DNA of 47,929 nucleotides from assembly GCA_014379205.1 (NCBI GenBank), contig JACMME010000311.1, positions 1 through 47,929 of the forward strand, in the 5' to 3' direction. A program made the position numbers and the translations under genes. Positions 1 to 8,118 of the stretch are shown here, piece after piece. The number at the start of each line of letters is the position of its first letter. The first letter of the stretch is position 1. Source of the DNA: Gemmatimonadaceae bacterium (GTDB lineage Bacteria; Gemmatimonadota; Gemmatimonadetes; Gemmatimonadales; Gemmatimonadaceae). A model generated the notes under the pieces. The model searched no databases. It was given only the letters and a program-made list of their open reading frames with translations, and was not told the DNA's origin.

Positions 1-126
1 CTGTTCGTGGTGCCAAGTGCGTATTCGCTGGCGCACGGGGCGGGCGACCGCATCAAGGGATGGCTCGTTGGAGGGTCCGGACGCGCTGAGCCGGCACGTG
101 AACCGATGCCAACCGCGGGCGACTGA
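1..126 (+). CDS. C-terminal fragment, probable RND efflux permease
   Basis: Frame 1 is open from the window edge to a TGA at 124-126 and gives 41 residues. The fragment starts with a hydrophobic stretch (LFVVPSAYSLAHG) followed by a short polar, Pro/Ala-rich tail. This resembles the very end of AcrB/CusA-type resistance-nodulation-division permeases, where the last membrane helix contains a VVP-x-x-Y pattern. Only the tail is visible, so the family call is an inference from this short motif; the reading frame itself looks genuinely coding. The rest of the gene lies outside the window to the left. Confidence 0.5.
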   Translation: MFVVPSAYSLAHGAGDRIKGWLVGGSGRAEPAREPMPTAGD

Positions 127-243
127 CGGGAAGCGAGACCAGGCGTGCACTGAAAGATGTGACGGCTGCCGGATCTCGATGCGAACCAACATTTGCCAGC
201 TGTGTCCTCCGCCGAGTAGCAGCATAATCGGCCATTCCCATCG

Positions 244-272
244 TTGACGCTCTCTCCGCCGACCGCTAACTT
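244..272 (+). promoter_or_regulatory. Candidate promoter for tRNA-Ser
   Basis: TTGACG at 244-249 is followed after 17 bases by TAACTT at 267-272. The -35 box is good and the -10 box is weak. It lies about 100 bases upstream of the tRNA in a gene-free stretch (127-371) that otherwise holds nothing I can identify. No start-site data can be read from sequence, so this is only a candidate. Confidence 0.25.
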
Positions 273-371
273 TCGCCCCTCGAATGCTGGATTTTGCGCG
301 GGCCACAGGCTCTCGGCTGCCGCAGCATTCATGGTTCGCGAAGCGACTTCCCAGCGGCGCGAGCTCTCAGT

Positions 372-461
372 GGAGAGATGGCCGAGCGGCTGAAGGCACC
401 GGTTTGCTAAACCGGCATAGGGGGTCAACCCCTATCGAGGGTTCGAATCCCTCTCTCTCCG
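372..461 (+). tRNA. tRNA-Ser (anticodon GCU)
   Basis: The acceptor arms GGAGAGA (372-378) and TCTCTCC (454-460) pair fully, with discriminator G at 461. The anticodon stem CCGGT/ACCGG encloses loop TTGCTAA with GCT at 406-408. A long variable arm follows, as expected for serine tRNA, and the T loop GTTCGAATC is canonical. CCA is not encoded, so it must be added after transcription. It reads AGC and AGU codons. Confidence 0.97.
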
Positions 462-472
462 TCACGAAACAA

Positions 473-535
473 CAGGGGTCATCGATCACCGGTCCGGGAT
501 GAGTCAGAAATCCTGGTTCGCGATTGTGACCCCTG
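473..535 (+). promoter_or_regulatory. Inverted repeat between tRNA-Ser and gltX
   Basis: CAGGGGTCA (473-481) is matched exactly by TGACCCCTG (527-535), with 45 bases between. Shorter complementary pieces inside (ACC 488-490 with GGT 515-517) could extend the fold. It sits 20 bases before the preferred gltX start and would be in the leader of any tRNA-gltX transcript. No function can be assigned from sequence. Confidence 0.4.
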
Positions 536-555
536 AGCCGTCTAATTCCAAAAAA

Positions 556-2010
556 ATGCCGCTCGAAAATTCACCACCACGGGTTCGTTTCGCCCCTTCG
601 CCTACTGGATTTTTGCACGTAGGCGGAGCTCGCACCGCGCTTTTTAATTGGCTCGTTGCAAGGACGCAGGGAGGCGTCTTCCTTCTCCGCATCGAAGACA
701 CGGACAAGGCTCGCAGCACGGACGAAAGCACCGCGGCAATCTTCGCGGGCCTCGAATGGCTGGGGCTCGACTGGGATGAGGAAGTCGTTTATCAGGCGAG
801 CGGGCTTGCGCAGCACCAGAAGGACGCTGATCGCATGCTCGCGAGTGGCGCTGCATACCGCTGTTTTTGCACTCCGGAGGAATTGACCGAGCAGCGCAAG
901 GCAATGACTGTTGGCAAGGAGAGCTTCAAGTACGACCGGCGCTGCGATCGTCTGTCTGAGGAAGAGCGCTCAGCTCGCCTTGCCGCGGGACTTCCCTTCG
1001 TGACTCGTTTTCGCGTTCCTGAGGGAACCACCGAATGGGATGACCTGGTGCACGAGCGAATCAGCTTTCCCAACAAGGATATCGAGGATTTCGTGATACT
1101 TCGTTCTGATGCGACGCCGATTTACAATATGGCTGTCGTATCTGATGACATCGCCATGAAGATCACGCTGGTGATGCGCGGCGACGACCATATCTCGAAC
1201 ACACCCAAACAGATTCTTCTGTATCGGGCGCTCGGCGTCGAGCCGCCGAAATTCGCCCACGTTCCAATGATTCACGGCACTGATGGCAAGAAGCTGAGCA
1301 AACGTCACGGCGCAACCGCAGTCGCGGACTATCAGAACGAGGGGATCCTTCCCTCCGCGATGGTGAACTTCCTGGCGCTACTGGGTTGGTCGCCCGGAGG
1401 CGATCGTGAGGTGATGACACTCGCGGATATGACCAAGCTTTTCTCCGCGGCCGGCTTGCAGAAGAAAGCCGCCGTCTTCGATCCGAAGAAGCTGGAGTGG
1501 ATGAACGGTCAGCATCTGAGCCGCATTGCAGCGTCAGAGCTCGAACCTCTGGTGACGCCGATGCTCGTTCAAGCGGATATCGTATCGGAATCGGAGCTCG
1601 TCGAACGTCGCGAATGGTATCTCGCCCTGATCGATCTCCTGAAGATTCGCGCGCGTACGACGCACGACATGGTGCGTCAGGCAAGACCGTATTTCGCAGC
1701 CCGGATTACGTACGACCCTGATTCCACCGCGAAATCCTGGAAGGACGTTGACCAGACTCTAACACTTCTGCAGTCGGCGCGAGAGCGCCTGTCCAAGCTG
1801 CATGAGTGGCGTCCCGACTCAATGGAAGGCGCGCTCAGGGCGCTGGCTGACGAGCTTGGTGTCGCCGCCGGCAAAGTCTTTCAGCCGCTTCGAGTTGCGT
1901 TGACGGGAATGAGTGTGAGTCCCGGCATTTTCGAGGTGCTCGAGGCAATGGGCCGCGATCTCGCCCTGGCACGCCTTGGACAGGCGATTGAGCATATCCG
2001 CCCCGAATAA
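556..2010 (+). CDS. gltX: Glutamate--tRNA ligase
   Basis: Charges tRNA-Glu with glutamate in the cytoplasm; in bacteria lacking GlnRS a non-discriminating form also charges tRNA-Gln for later amidation. The class I signatures are present: PSPTGFLHVGG at residues 14-24 (HIGH-type motif) and KLSKR at 246-250 (KMSKS-type motif). The anticodon-binding helical domain fills the C-terminal third. The product is 484 residues, normal for the family. An upstream in-frame ATG at 499 would add 19 residues unlike the family, so 556 is preferred, although no clear Shine-Dalgarno precedes either. It follows tRNA-Ser by 94 bases and precedes lexA. No glnS is seen here, so specificity cannot be judged. Confidence 0.96.
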   Translation: MPLENSPPRVRFAPSPTGFLHVGGARTALFNWLVARTQGGVFLLRIEDTDKARSTDESTAAIFAGLEWLGLDWDEEVVYQASGLAQHQKDADRMLASGAAYRCFCTPEELTEQRKAMTVGKESFKYDRRCDRLSEEERSARLAAGLPFVTRFRVPEGTTEWDDLVHERISFPNKDIEDFVILRSDATPIYNMAVVSDDIAMKITLVMRGDDHISNTPKQILLYRALGVEPPKFAHVPMIHGTDGKKLSKRHGATAVADYQNEGILPSAMVNFLALLGWSPGGDREVMTLADMTKLFSAAGLQKKAAVFDPKKLEWMNGQHLSRIAASELEPLVTPMLVQADIVSESELVERREWYLALIDLLKIRARTTHDMVRQARPYFAARITYDPDSTAKSWKDVDQTLTLLQSARERLSKLHEWRPDSMEGALRALADELGVAAGKVFQPLRVALTGMSVSPGIFEVLEAMGRDLALARLGQAIEHIRPE

Positions 2011-2053
2011 CAATATTGCAACAACGGTTGACGCGAATACATATATTTACGAA

Positions 2054-2073
2054 GTTTGCAGCTTCTTACAAAC
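2054..2073. promoter_or_regulatory. Candidate LexA operator upstream of lexA
   Basis: GTTTG (2054-2058) and CAAAC (2069-2073) form a 20-bp palindrome with a 10-bp centre, 47 bases before the lexA start and inside the AT-rich gltX-lexA gap. LexA usually represses its own gene through such a dyad and LexA boxes differ between phyla, so this is a reasonable candidate. It matches neither the E. coli CTG-N10-CAG box nor the Bacillus GAAC-N4-GTTC box. The assignment is inferred from position and symmetry only. Confidence 0.4.
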
Positions 2074-2120
2074 GTTTAATGAGCGCAAGATCAGCGCTGC
2101 CTTCCCCACGAGGCCACACA

Positions 2121-2768
2121 ATGAAAGACACACTGACCGCAACAGAGCGAAAAGTCTATAATTACCTGTTGGACTTCCTCGCGGAGCACACCTACCAGCC
2201 GAGCGTCCGCGACATTGGAAGGCGTTTCAAGATCAAGTCGACGAAGACCGTTTCTGAACTGCTCCAGTCACTTGCCGACAAGGGTTTCATCGAGCGCGAC
2301 CCGTCTCGTTCGCGTGGCGTAAAGCTGCTCGGCTTCGAGGTTTCCCGGCATACCAAGCCGGTTCCTTACTACGGGAAGATTGCGGCCGGAGACCCTGCTC
2401 TGGTGGCTGATAATCGCATCGGATTCATCACGCTGGATCGCCGCTTTGTACCGGCTGACACATCGTTCTTCCTGAAAATCATGGGAGAAAGCATGATCGG
2501 CCGCGGTATCTTCGACGGCGACTACGTGATGGTAAATCCCGAGAACGAACTCAACGAAGGCGAGATCGCTGTGGTTCGAATCGGTGAGAAAGCAACCGTG
2601 AAGACGTTAAGGCATCGGAATGGAAGCGTTGTCCTCGAACCGGCGAATCCGGACGAGGAAGAGATCGTCCTGATTCCGGGGGTGGATGACTTCAGCTTCC
2701 TGGGCAAGGTATGCGGCGTTTTCCGCCCCTTCTGTGAGGAAACGCTCAAGGAGCAGACGGTAGAATAG
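2121..2768 (+). CDS. lexA: LexA repressor (SOS regulator, S24 autoprotease)
   Basis: Transcriptional repressor of the SOS regulon that cuts itself when RecA is activated by DNA damage. The N-terminal winged helix (about residues 1-70, with a typical PSVRDIG stretch) binds DNA. The C-terminal peptidase domain shows the Ala89-Gly90 cleavage site, nucleophile Ser124 in GESM and general base Lys161. The spacing (35 and 37 residues) is identical to E. coli LexA. The product is 215 residues. The ATG at 2121 is chosen because upstream in-frame codons encode non-homologous sequence and a GAGG lies just before it. It converges on the reverse operon ending at 2859, and a heptamer inverted repeat fills the gap. 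Confidence 0.96.
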   Translation: MKDTLTATERKVYNYLLDFLAEHTYQPSVRDIGRRFKIKSTKTVSELLQSLADKGFIERDPSRSRGVKLLGFEVSRHTKPVPYYGKIAAGDPALVADNRIGFITLDRRFVPADTSFFLKIMGESMIGRGIFDGDYVMVNPENELNEGEIAVVRIGEKATVKTLRHRNGSVVLEPANPDEEEIVLIPGVDDFSFLGKVCGVFRPFCEETLKEQTVE

Positions 2769-2769
2769 G

Positions 2770-2854
2770 TGATGGCTGATGGCTGATAGCGGATAGCGGA
2801 TAGCAGATCAAATCGCAATCTCGCCAGCCATCAGCCATCAGCCATCAGCCATCA
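2770..2854. repeat. Heptamer-repeat hairpin (site A)
   Basis: The left arm has five tandem 7-mers from 2770 to 2804: TGATGGC twice, TGATAGC once, GGATAGC twice. The right arm has four exact GCCATCA copies from 2827 to 2854, the reverse complement of TGATGGC. At least 14 bp pair perfectly and more with mismatches. It fills the 90-bp gap between the convergent lexA and 2859 genes, the place for a two-way terminator, though no T run is seen. Confidence 0.9.
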
Positions 2855-2858
2855 GCTC

Positions 2859-3671
2859 TTACGGCGTCGCTATATCCGCCGGAGTAACCTTCTCAGCCTC
2901 GCGCCGCTCGCGTTCCTTGCGCTCCCGAATTCGCTTCACCGCCGCCTTAAATTCGTCGTCGCGCGCCGCCCGCGCGGCGTGGAAGGCAATATCGCGGCTC
3001 ATATAGCTCAGCGCGCGCTCGCGCTCCAGAGACGTTGGGTTCGCCTGGACATTAAGAGGCAACAGTGCCAGCACCGCGCTCGGGATCTCAATGCTGCCGA
3101 TATAGATTTTCTTCTGATCCAGCCCGTACTTCTTGCCGTTTCGCGTAACGGTCCAATCGCCCGGTTTTCGGCCCCTGGGTGCGTTTGCGGCGATTGAATC
3201 CTGATGCGCGGTAATGCGGGCGACCAAACCGCTATCTATCCGTTCCAGCATCGTTTTGGGCGCGGTTATCAACGGGCCGGGTGTACTCCAGAGGCGCTGG
3301 TCCGTATAGGATGGAACCACTCCCCTTGTTGGTCCTCCCCTACCGACGACCGGACCGGAGCCGCCTTCCGGCTCGATGGCGGCGGCCGATGGCGGCGGAA
3401 GCGTCGGCGGCGTTTCCACCGGCGACTTCAACGCGGGAGCCGGCGTCTTGCTCACGGGGCGGCCGTCGCCCCCACTTCGACCCGCTATCGTGACTCCACG
3501 GTCGGGAACAGAGAGAAAGCCAATGCGCTCGACCGGAAGCGAGGAATCTTCCTGCGCCTGATCCGCATTCCAGAATGGCGCTCCGATCTTCAGAACGTAA
3601 ATGAGGCCGGCGCCAGCCACGAGGTGGATAGCGAGCGAAACCAGCCAGAATCCGCCAAGCCGTTGTTTCAA
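2859..3671 (-). CDS. One-pass membrane protein, proline-rich, unknown function
   Basis: I do not recognise this family. A TTG start at 3671-3669 overlaps the TGA of the preceding aminotransferase gene (TTGA), giving 270 residues; longer reverse reading into that gene has Arg-rich, non-protein-like sequence. One hydrophobic helix lies at about residues 7-30 (WLVSLAIHLVAGAGLIYVL), followed by a Pro/Gly-rich linker of roughly 100 residues and a C-terminal part ending in a charged Arg/Glu/Lys helix. The plan (N-terminal anchor, Pro-rich periplasmic linker, C-terminal domain) recalls TonB-type proteins, but no TonB C-terminal motif is visible. It is the last gene of the dinG operon. Confidence 0.65.
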   Translation of the reverse strand: MKQRLGGFWLVSLAIHLVAGAGLIYVLKIGAPFWNADQAQEDSSLPVERIGFLSVPDRGVTIAGRSGGDGRPVSKTPAPALKSPVETPPTLPPPSAAAIEPEGGSGPVVGRGGPTRGVVPSYTDQRLWSTPGPLITAPKTMLERIDSGLVARITAHQDSIAANAPRGRKPGDWTVTRNGKKYGLDQKKIYIGSIEIPSAVLALLPLNVQANPTSLERERALSYMSRDIAFHAARAARDDEFKAAVKRIRERKERERREAEKVTPADIATP

Positions 3672-4852
3672 GCGATTCCGGCGCCGAAAGCGGAAAGGAC
3701 TCGCGCAGCACGGCGAGCTGCCTCTCTTATACGGTCTGGCGAAGTGACGAACGAAACACGCACGAATCCTTCTCCTCCGGCCCCGAATGCGGAGCCGGGT
3801 AGTAGAACTACCCCCTCGTCCGTGAGCAGACGTTCGGCGAACACGGCGCTCGGCATCCCTTCCGGAAGAGCGAGCCAGCAATACATCGTCGCCTGCGGAA
3901 CTTCACACGAAAAGCCGGCGGACCTGAACGCATCTACCGCCGCGTCGCGTCGTTCGCGAAAGATAGCGAGGTTCCCCGGTACGAACTCGTCATAACCCTC
4001 GAGCGCCGCAACGGCGGCAGCTTGAATCGGCATGAAAGGCCCGGTATCGACAAACGTCTTCACCTGTGCGAGCGCGGAAGCGATCTCCGGCCGAGCCACC
4101 GCCCAACCACACCGCCAGCCAGTCATGTTGTACGTCTTCGAAAATGAATGGAACTCGATCGCTACATCACTGGCGCCCTCTATCTCGAAGATGCTGGGCG
4201 GCCGATACCCATCAAACGCAAACTCGGAATACGCGTTGTCATACACCAGGAGAATGTCGAGTTCCCTGCAGCGGTCCACGACACGCTTGAGATAGTCTCT
4301 TGGCGCGATGGCAGCAGTTGGGTTGTTCGGATAGTTCAGGTATACCATCTTCGCGCGACGCAGCACTTCGGGCGGTACTTCATCGATCTCGAGAAGGAAG
4401 TTGGTCCTCGGCCGAAGAGCGTATTTGTACGCAGTGCCGCTACTGAGCAGCGTTCCTCCGATGTAGGCAGGATACCCGGGTTCGGGGATGATGCTGACAT
4501 CGCCGGGCTCCAGATAAGCGAAGGCGAGGTGTGAAATCCCTTCTTTCGATCCAATGAGCGGGACCACCTCGGTGAACGGATCGAACGAGAGACCAAAGCG
4601 CTTTTGCATCCAGGCCGAGACTGCCTCACGAAAAGCAGGTAGCCCGAGTGACCAACCGTAGCGTTGCATCGCGGGCTCGTGCACCGCCCTCTTCAGAGCC
4701 TCCATCGCTCGCGGCGGCGGTGAGAGATCAGCATCCCCCGCACCGAGATCGATTACATCGATTCCGCGCGCCTGCAGCTCACGCTTTTTATGCGGGATAC
4801 TGGCGAGCAAGTATACCGGTAGCTCCGACAGCTTTTGCGCGCGTTCTGGCAC
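3668..4852 (-). CDS. dapL: LL-diaminopimelate aminotransferase-like class I/II aminotransferase
   Basis: A pyridoxal-phosphate fold type I aminotransferase of 394 residues. The PLP lysine is Lys239 in SFSKTYNMTGWR, with the asparagine motif NYPNNPT upstream and a C-terminal arginine region (GFVRVSFV). The N-terminus (LPVYLLASIPHKK, then DVIDLGAGD) and the block LIGSKEGISHLAFAYLEPGD resemble DapL, which converts tetrahydrodipicolinate directly to LL-diaminopimelate for lysine and peptidoglycan synthesis. Related aspartate or alanine aminotransferases share much of this, so substrate is inferred. It starts 3 bases after the FAH-family gene and overlaps the following gene by 4 bases, indicating one operon. 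Confidence 0.75.
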   Translation of the reverse strand: MPERAQKLSELPVYLLASIPHKKRELQARGIDVIDLGAGDADLSPPPRAMEALKRAVHEPAMQRYGWSLGLPAFREAVSAWMQKRFGLSFDPFTEVVPLIGSKEGISHLAFAYLEPGDVSIIPEPGYPAYIGGTLLSSGTAYKYALRPRTNFLLEIDEVPPEVLRRAKMVYLNYPNNPTAAIAPRDYLKRVVDRCRELDILLVYDNAYSEFAFDGYRPPSIFEIEGASDVAIEFHSFSKTYNMTGWRCGWAVARPEIASALAQVKTFVDTGPFMPIQAAAVAALEGYDEFVPGNLAIFRERRDAAVDAFRSAGFSCEVPQATMYCWLALPEGMPSAVFAERLLTDEGVVLLPGSAFGAGGEGFVRVSFVTSPDRIREAARRAARVLSAFGAGIA

Positions 4853-4855
4853 AGG

Positions 4856-5473
4856 CTACTCCTCATCCGCGATTACAGGGTTAGTCACTCGGCTTACACC
4901 TCCGACGATCACCTCCACCACGTCGCCTGGTACCAGCGGACCAACACCGGCGGGTGTTCCGGTTGCGACCAGGTCTCCCGGATCGAGAGTCATGATACGA
5001 GATATGTAAGCAAGCAGGTCATGGATTGGGAATACCATGTCCGCAGCGGTGGCTCGCTGCCGCTCGAGATCGTTGACACGGGTGACGATCGTCAGCGTGT
5101 CCAGATCCAGGTCAGGTACCGGCGCGGCGGCTACGGGGCAGAAGCTATCGAAACCCTTGGCTCGGGTCCATTGCGCGTCGCTACGCTGAAGGTCCCGGGC
5201 TGTAACGTCATTCATGGCGACCACCCCGCGAATGGCCGCCAGCGCTTCCTCGGGCGTTGCGCGCCGGAGCGCCGTGCCGATGACTACTCCTATCTCTCCC
5301 TCGAACTCCACGTGGTTGGACGCTCGCGGAAGCACGATAGGCGAGCCGGTCGCAATCACGCTCGAGGGTGGCTTCAGGAAGATTAGCGGCTCAACTGGGA
5401 CGTCATTCCCCATTTCCCTGGCATGATCCCGATAATTGCGTCCTACGCAGACGATCTTTCCGGGACGGATCAC
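4856..5473 (-). CDS. Fumarylacetoacetate hydrolase family protein
   Basis: A 205-residue single-domain FAH protein. The start KIVCVGRNYRDHAREMGN, the metal-binding stretch around VEFEGEIGVVIG, the MNDVTARDLQ block and the end DLVATGTPAGVGPL are all typical of the YcgM/FAHD1 group. Characterised members hydrolyse acylpyruvates or act on oxaloacetate, using Mg2+. Length and motifs fit this small subgroup better than the large fumarylacetoacetases. The ATG overlaps the dinG stop by 4 bases, so it is translationally coupled. Nothing in the neighbourhood fixes the true substrate. Confidence 0.88.
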   Translation of the reverse strand: MIRPGKIVCVGRNYRDHAREMGNDVPVEPLIFLKPPSSVIATGSPIVLPRASNHVEFEGEIGVVIGTALRRATPEEALAAIRGVVAMNDVTARDLQRSDAQWTRAKGFDSFCPVAAAPVPDLDLDTLTIVTRVNDLERQRATAADMVFPIHDLLAYISRIMTLDPGDLVATGTPAGVGPLVPGDVVEVIVGGVSRVTNPVIADEE

Positions 5474-7926
5474 GTTGACTGTTTCTCGTAGAAGGCTCGA
5501 ATCTCAGGAAGCAGTTGGGTCCACCCTCCAGACAACCGGCGAGCTGCTGGAAGAGCGGCGAGCATCTCGCGTCCATAACCCTTGCTCATTACGCGTGGAT
5601 CGCAGAGCACCACGACCCCGTGATCGGTAGCCGTTCTGATCAGTCGTCCGAAGCCCTGCTTCAGACGAAGCGTCGCGTGTGGCAACATGAATTCGGTGAA
5701 GGCGTCGCCACCTCGTGCCGCGATGGCCTCACAGCGCGCGGCAGTCAGCGGCTCCGACGGTACGCGAAAGGGTAGCTTGCTTAGAACGAGACCGCGAAGA
5801 GCATGCCCCGGTACATCAACGCCTTCCCAGAAAGACGCAGTGCCGACGAGAATCGCGCGGCCTGATTCGCGAAAACGACGCAACAGGGCATCGCGCGAAT
5901 CCTCGCCCTGCACCAGAAGCGGCCAGCGCCGATCTGCGCCAGAGGAGCGAATCTGCCGAGCTGCGTTCTGGAGATCGCGGTGGCTGGTATAGAGACCGAA
6001 CAATCCTCCGTCAGACGCTCCGGCGAGATCGAGAATGGCGCGCACAACGCCGTCGGCGTGCCGGAGCGCGTCCACGTTGGGCGCCGCGATATCCGATGGT
6101 ATCGCAAGGATTGCTTGCCTCTGATAGTCGAACGGTGACGCGAAGATGGCGGTCACAGGCTCGAGGGCCGGCTCGTCCAGCCCAAGCCGCTGTGCGAGAA
6201 ACCGGAAGTCGGAACTTGCCGCCAGCGTAGCCGACGTGATGACGCCCGTCTCGATGCGGCTCCACAGATCGTCGCGCAGGATCGGGGCGATGTCGAGTGG
6301 AACCGCTGTCGCGGCGACACTCCTTTCCCGCCCTCGCACGTCAATCCAGCGTACGGTTTCTTCCGCGGATGGCGGCGGGCGCAACGCGGCAAGCAGCCCC
6401 GATGCCGCGCTATCGAGCCGGCGTACAATCGCACGAATTTCGTCAAGAAGTCGCGCGATGTCGGGCCGCTCCTGTCCCGCGTTTTCGTAGCGTTCGTGAA
6501 CTGCGAGCAGCCCTTCCTGCAGAATGCGGATATCGCCGGTCACATCCGTTAGAGCGGCATCAAGCCCCGCACGCCACACTGGATGATCCTGGAAATCATC
6601 GGTCAGGCGGAGAGTCTGATCCCTGTTTTCAGCAAGCACCGAATCCAGAAGGCCGAACAGCACCCCACTTTTCGCCCGAGCGGAGGCAGCTGATGGGGCC
6701 AGCCGCTCGCGCAGTAGGTCGAGTGTGGCAGCGCTCCACAAATCGTCCCTGCCGCGCTCTTCCAGCTTTTCGGCGAATGCGTTCAGCAGCCCTTTGCCAT
6801 TTCTATCGAGGCGAGCGAAAAGGCGCTGCAATCCTCGGCCGGTTACAGTGGCTCCAAGGTGCTGCGCGGCGGCATCCTCGAAATGGTGCCCCTCATCAAC
6901 GATCAGGCGCTTGTATGCCGGCAGAACGGCCGCATCACTCCAGTTGCCCTGCTTTCGCCGCACAGCGAGATCGGCGAGAAGCAAGTGATGGTTGACTATG
7001 ATGACATCGGCCTGAGCTGCGCGCTTGCGCGCCTGGAAGAGAAAACACTTCTCAAAGAAAGAGCACTTGAGGCGCAGGCACAGATCCGGCTCCGCCGACA
7101 CTTCGTCCCATACTTCGGGGTGTGGTGGAGTCGTCAGATCGCTCAGGGAGCCGTCGGCCGTGCGCTCCGACCATGCGCGTATGGATTCGAGCTCCGCCGT
7201 TTTGTCACTTTCGAATAGTCCGCGTGCTGTGTCGCGCGTATTGTGCAGCCTGTTGAGGCAAAGGTAGTTGCGCCAACCCTTGAGCAAAGCGAAACGCACC
7301 TGTTGATCCGCAAGCGCCAACTTGAGGAACGGTAGGTCCTTCCCGACAAGCTGCTCCTGAAGGTTGATGGTGTTTGTAGAAACGATTGTCCGCTCGCCGT
7401 TCGCTGCAGCCCAGCGCAGCGCCGGGAGAAGGTAGCCGAGCGACTTCCCCACTCCTGTTCCTGCCTCGAACAGGCCTATGCCGTGATCGTTGTACAGCGA
7501 GGCGATAGCACCAGACATCGCCTGTTGGCTTGGTCGGTTCTCATATCGTGACAGCCTCGCCGCGATTGGCCCGGCAGGGCCAAGCTCCTGCGCTACGTGC
7601 TTCGCGTCTATCGCGCCGGGCTCCGAGCTCTGCGACACTTCGACTACGACATACAAATCGCTGGCATCGTTGTCGACGATTCCAAAACCGATGCCGCCAT
7701 CGTGCATTCGAAGCGCCACTTCCAGGTCCGCATCCGAAGGTTCAAGCACTCCTGACGGATGATTGTGCAACAACATCTCGCCGCGCTGCGCAACACCTGG
7801 CAATGCCAGCACCGCTCGAACGTCCCCGCGCGCGACTACTCGTGCCGCCTGTACGACGCCGTGCTCATCCATCGTCGCGACGAAACACACCTCCCGCCCG
7901 CCCGCGAGCCGAATGGCCGCCCGCAT
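5470..7926 (-). CDS. dinG: DinG-family ATP-dependent helicase with N-terminal JAMM/RadC-like domain
   Basis: A superfamily 2 iron-sulphur helicase of the DinG/XPD group, expected to unwind DNA 5' to 3' and resolve unusual structures during repair. Walker A is at EAGTGVGKS (Lys161), the DEAH-type box at VDEGHH (Asp344) and motif VI at QGFGRLIRT (about 757-765). Cys223, Cys283, Cys288 and Cys294 are placed to hold the Fe-S cluster. The unusual part is residues 1-100: HNHPSGVLEPSDAD fits the JAMM metal motif H-x-H-x7-S-x2-D (His54, His56, Ser64, Asp67), as in RadC. The product is 818 residues. In-frame sequence continues upstream of the ATG (for example SVDTSRLSRSAATG), so the true start may be an earlier alternative codon. 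First gene of a four-gene operon. Confidence 0.9.
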   Translation of the reverse strand: MRAAIRLAGGREVCFVATMDEHGVVQAARVVARGDVRAVLALPGVAQRGEMLLHNHPSGVLEPSDADLEVALRMHDGGIGFGIVDNDASDLYVVVEVSQSSEPGAIDAKHVAQELGPAGPIAARLSRYENRPSQQAMSGAIASLYNDHGIGLFEAGTGVGKSLGYLLPALRWAAANGERTIVSTNTINLQEQLVGKDLPFLKLALADQQVRFALLKGWRNYLCLNRLHNTRDTARGLFESDKTAELESIRAWSERTADGSLSDLTTPPHPEVWDEVSAEPDLCLRLKCSFFEKCFLFQARKRAAQADVIIVNHHLLLADLAVRRKQGNWSDAAVLPAYKRLIVDEGHHFEDAAAQHLGATVTGRGLQRLFARLDRNGKGLLNAFAEKLEERGRDDLWSAATLDLLRERLAPSAASARAKSGVLFGLLDSVLAENRDQTLRLTDDFQDHPVWRAGLDAALTDVTGDIRILQEGLLAVHERYENAGQERPDIARLLDEIRAIVRRLDSAASGLLAALRPPPSAEETVRWIDVRGRERSVAATAVPLDIAPILRDDLWSRIETGVITSATLAASSDFRFLAQRLGLDEPALEPVTAIFASPFDYQRQAILAIPSDIAAPNVDALRHADGVVRAILDLAGASDGGLFGLYTSHRDLQNAARQIRSSGADRRWPLLVQGEDSRDALLRRFRESGRAILVGTASFWEGVDVPGHALRGLVLSKLPFRVPSEPLTAARCEAIAARGGDAFTEFMLPHATLRLKQGFGRLIRTATDHGVVVLCDPRVMSKGYGREMLAALPAARRLSGGWTQLLPEIRAFYEKQST

Positions 7927-8011
7927 CCCGGTCGCCGCGGACCTGGAAAGACGGCTGGTATCTACGGAGGCGTGGGACAGAGGGAGTGAGCTGGAGGGAG
8001 GGTAGTTAGTA

Positions 8012-8110
8012 GGATTGCGGATGGCGGATTGCGGACTGGATTTCGAGTTACCAAGTGCGAACGAACCCCGGATGCGCGATCTAAAGTCCGCAATCCGCTA
8101 TCCGCAATCC
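8012..8110. repeat. Heptamer-repeat hairpin (site B)
   Basis: The left arm 8012-8036 is GGATTGC, GGATGGC, GGATTGC plus GGAC. The right arm 8086-8110 is GTCC plus GCAATCC, GCTATCC, GCAATCC. The 25-bp stem is perfect apart from one G-U pair, with a 49-base loop. It lies between the end of the secreted-protein gene and the start of dinG, both reverse. It could terminate the upstream operon or sit in the dinG leader. Confidence 0.92.
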
Positions 8111-8118
8111 AATTCTTC

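Noticed and set aside
3672-3881. N-terminal extension of the proline-rich membrane protein
   Set aside because: It overlaps the aminotransferase gene and is Arg-rich; the TTG at 3671 begins just before the membrane helix.
3668-4852. Aspartate aminotransferase AspC
   Set aside because: Motifs fit the DapL group better, although substrate cannot be proven from sequence.
6297-6995. Forward 232-residue frame inside dinG
   Set aside because: Arg/Ala-rich, no family motifs, fully covered by the reverse helicase gene.
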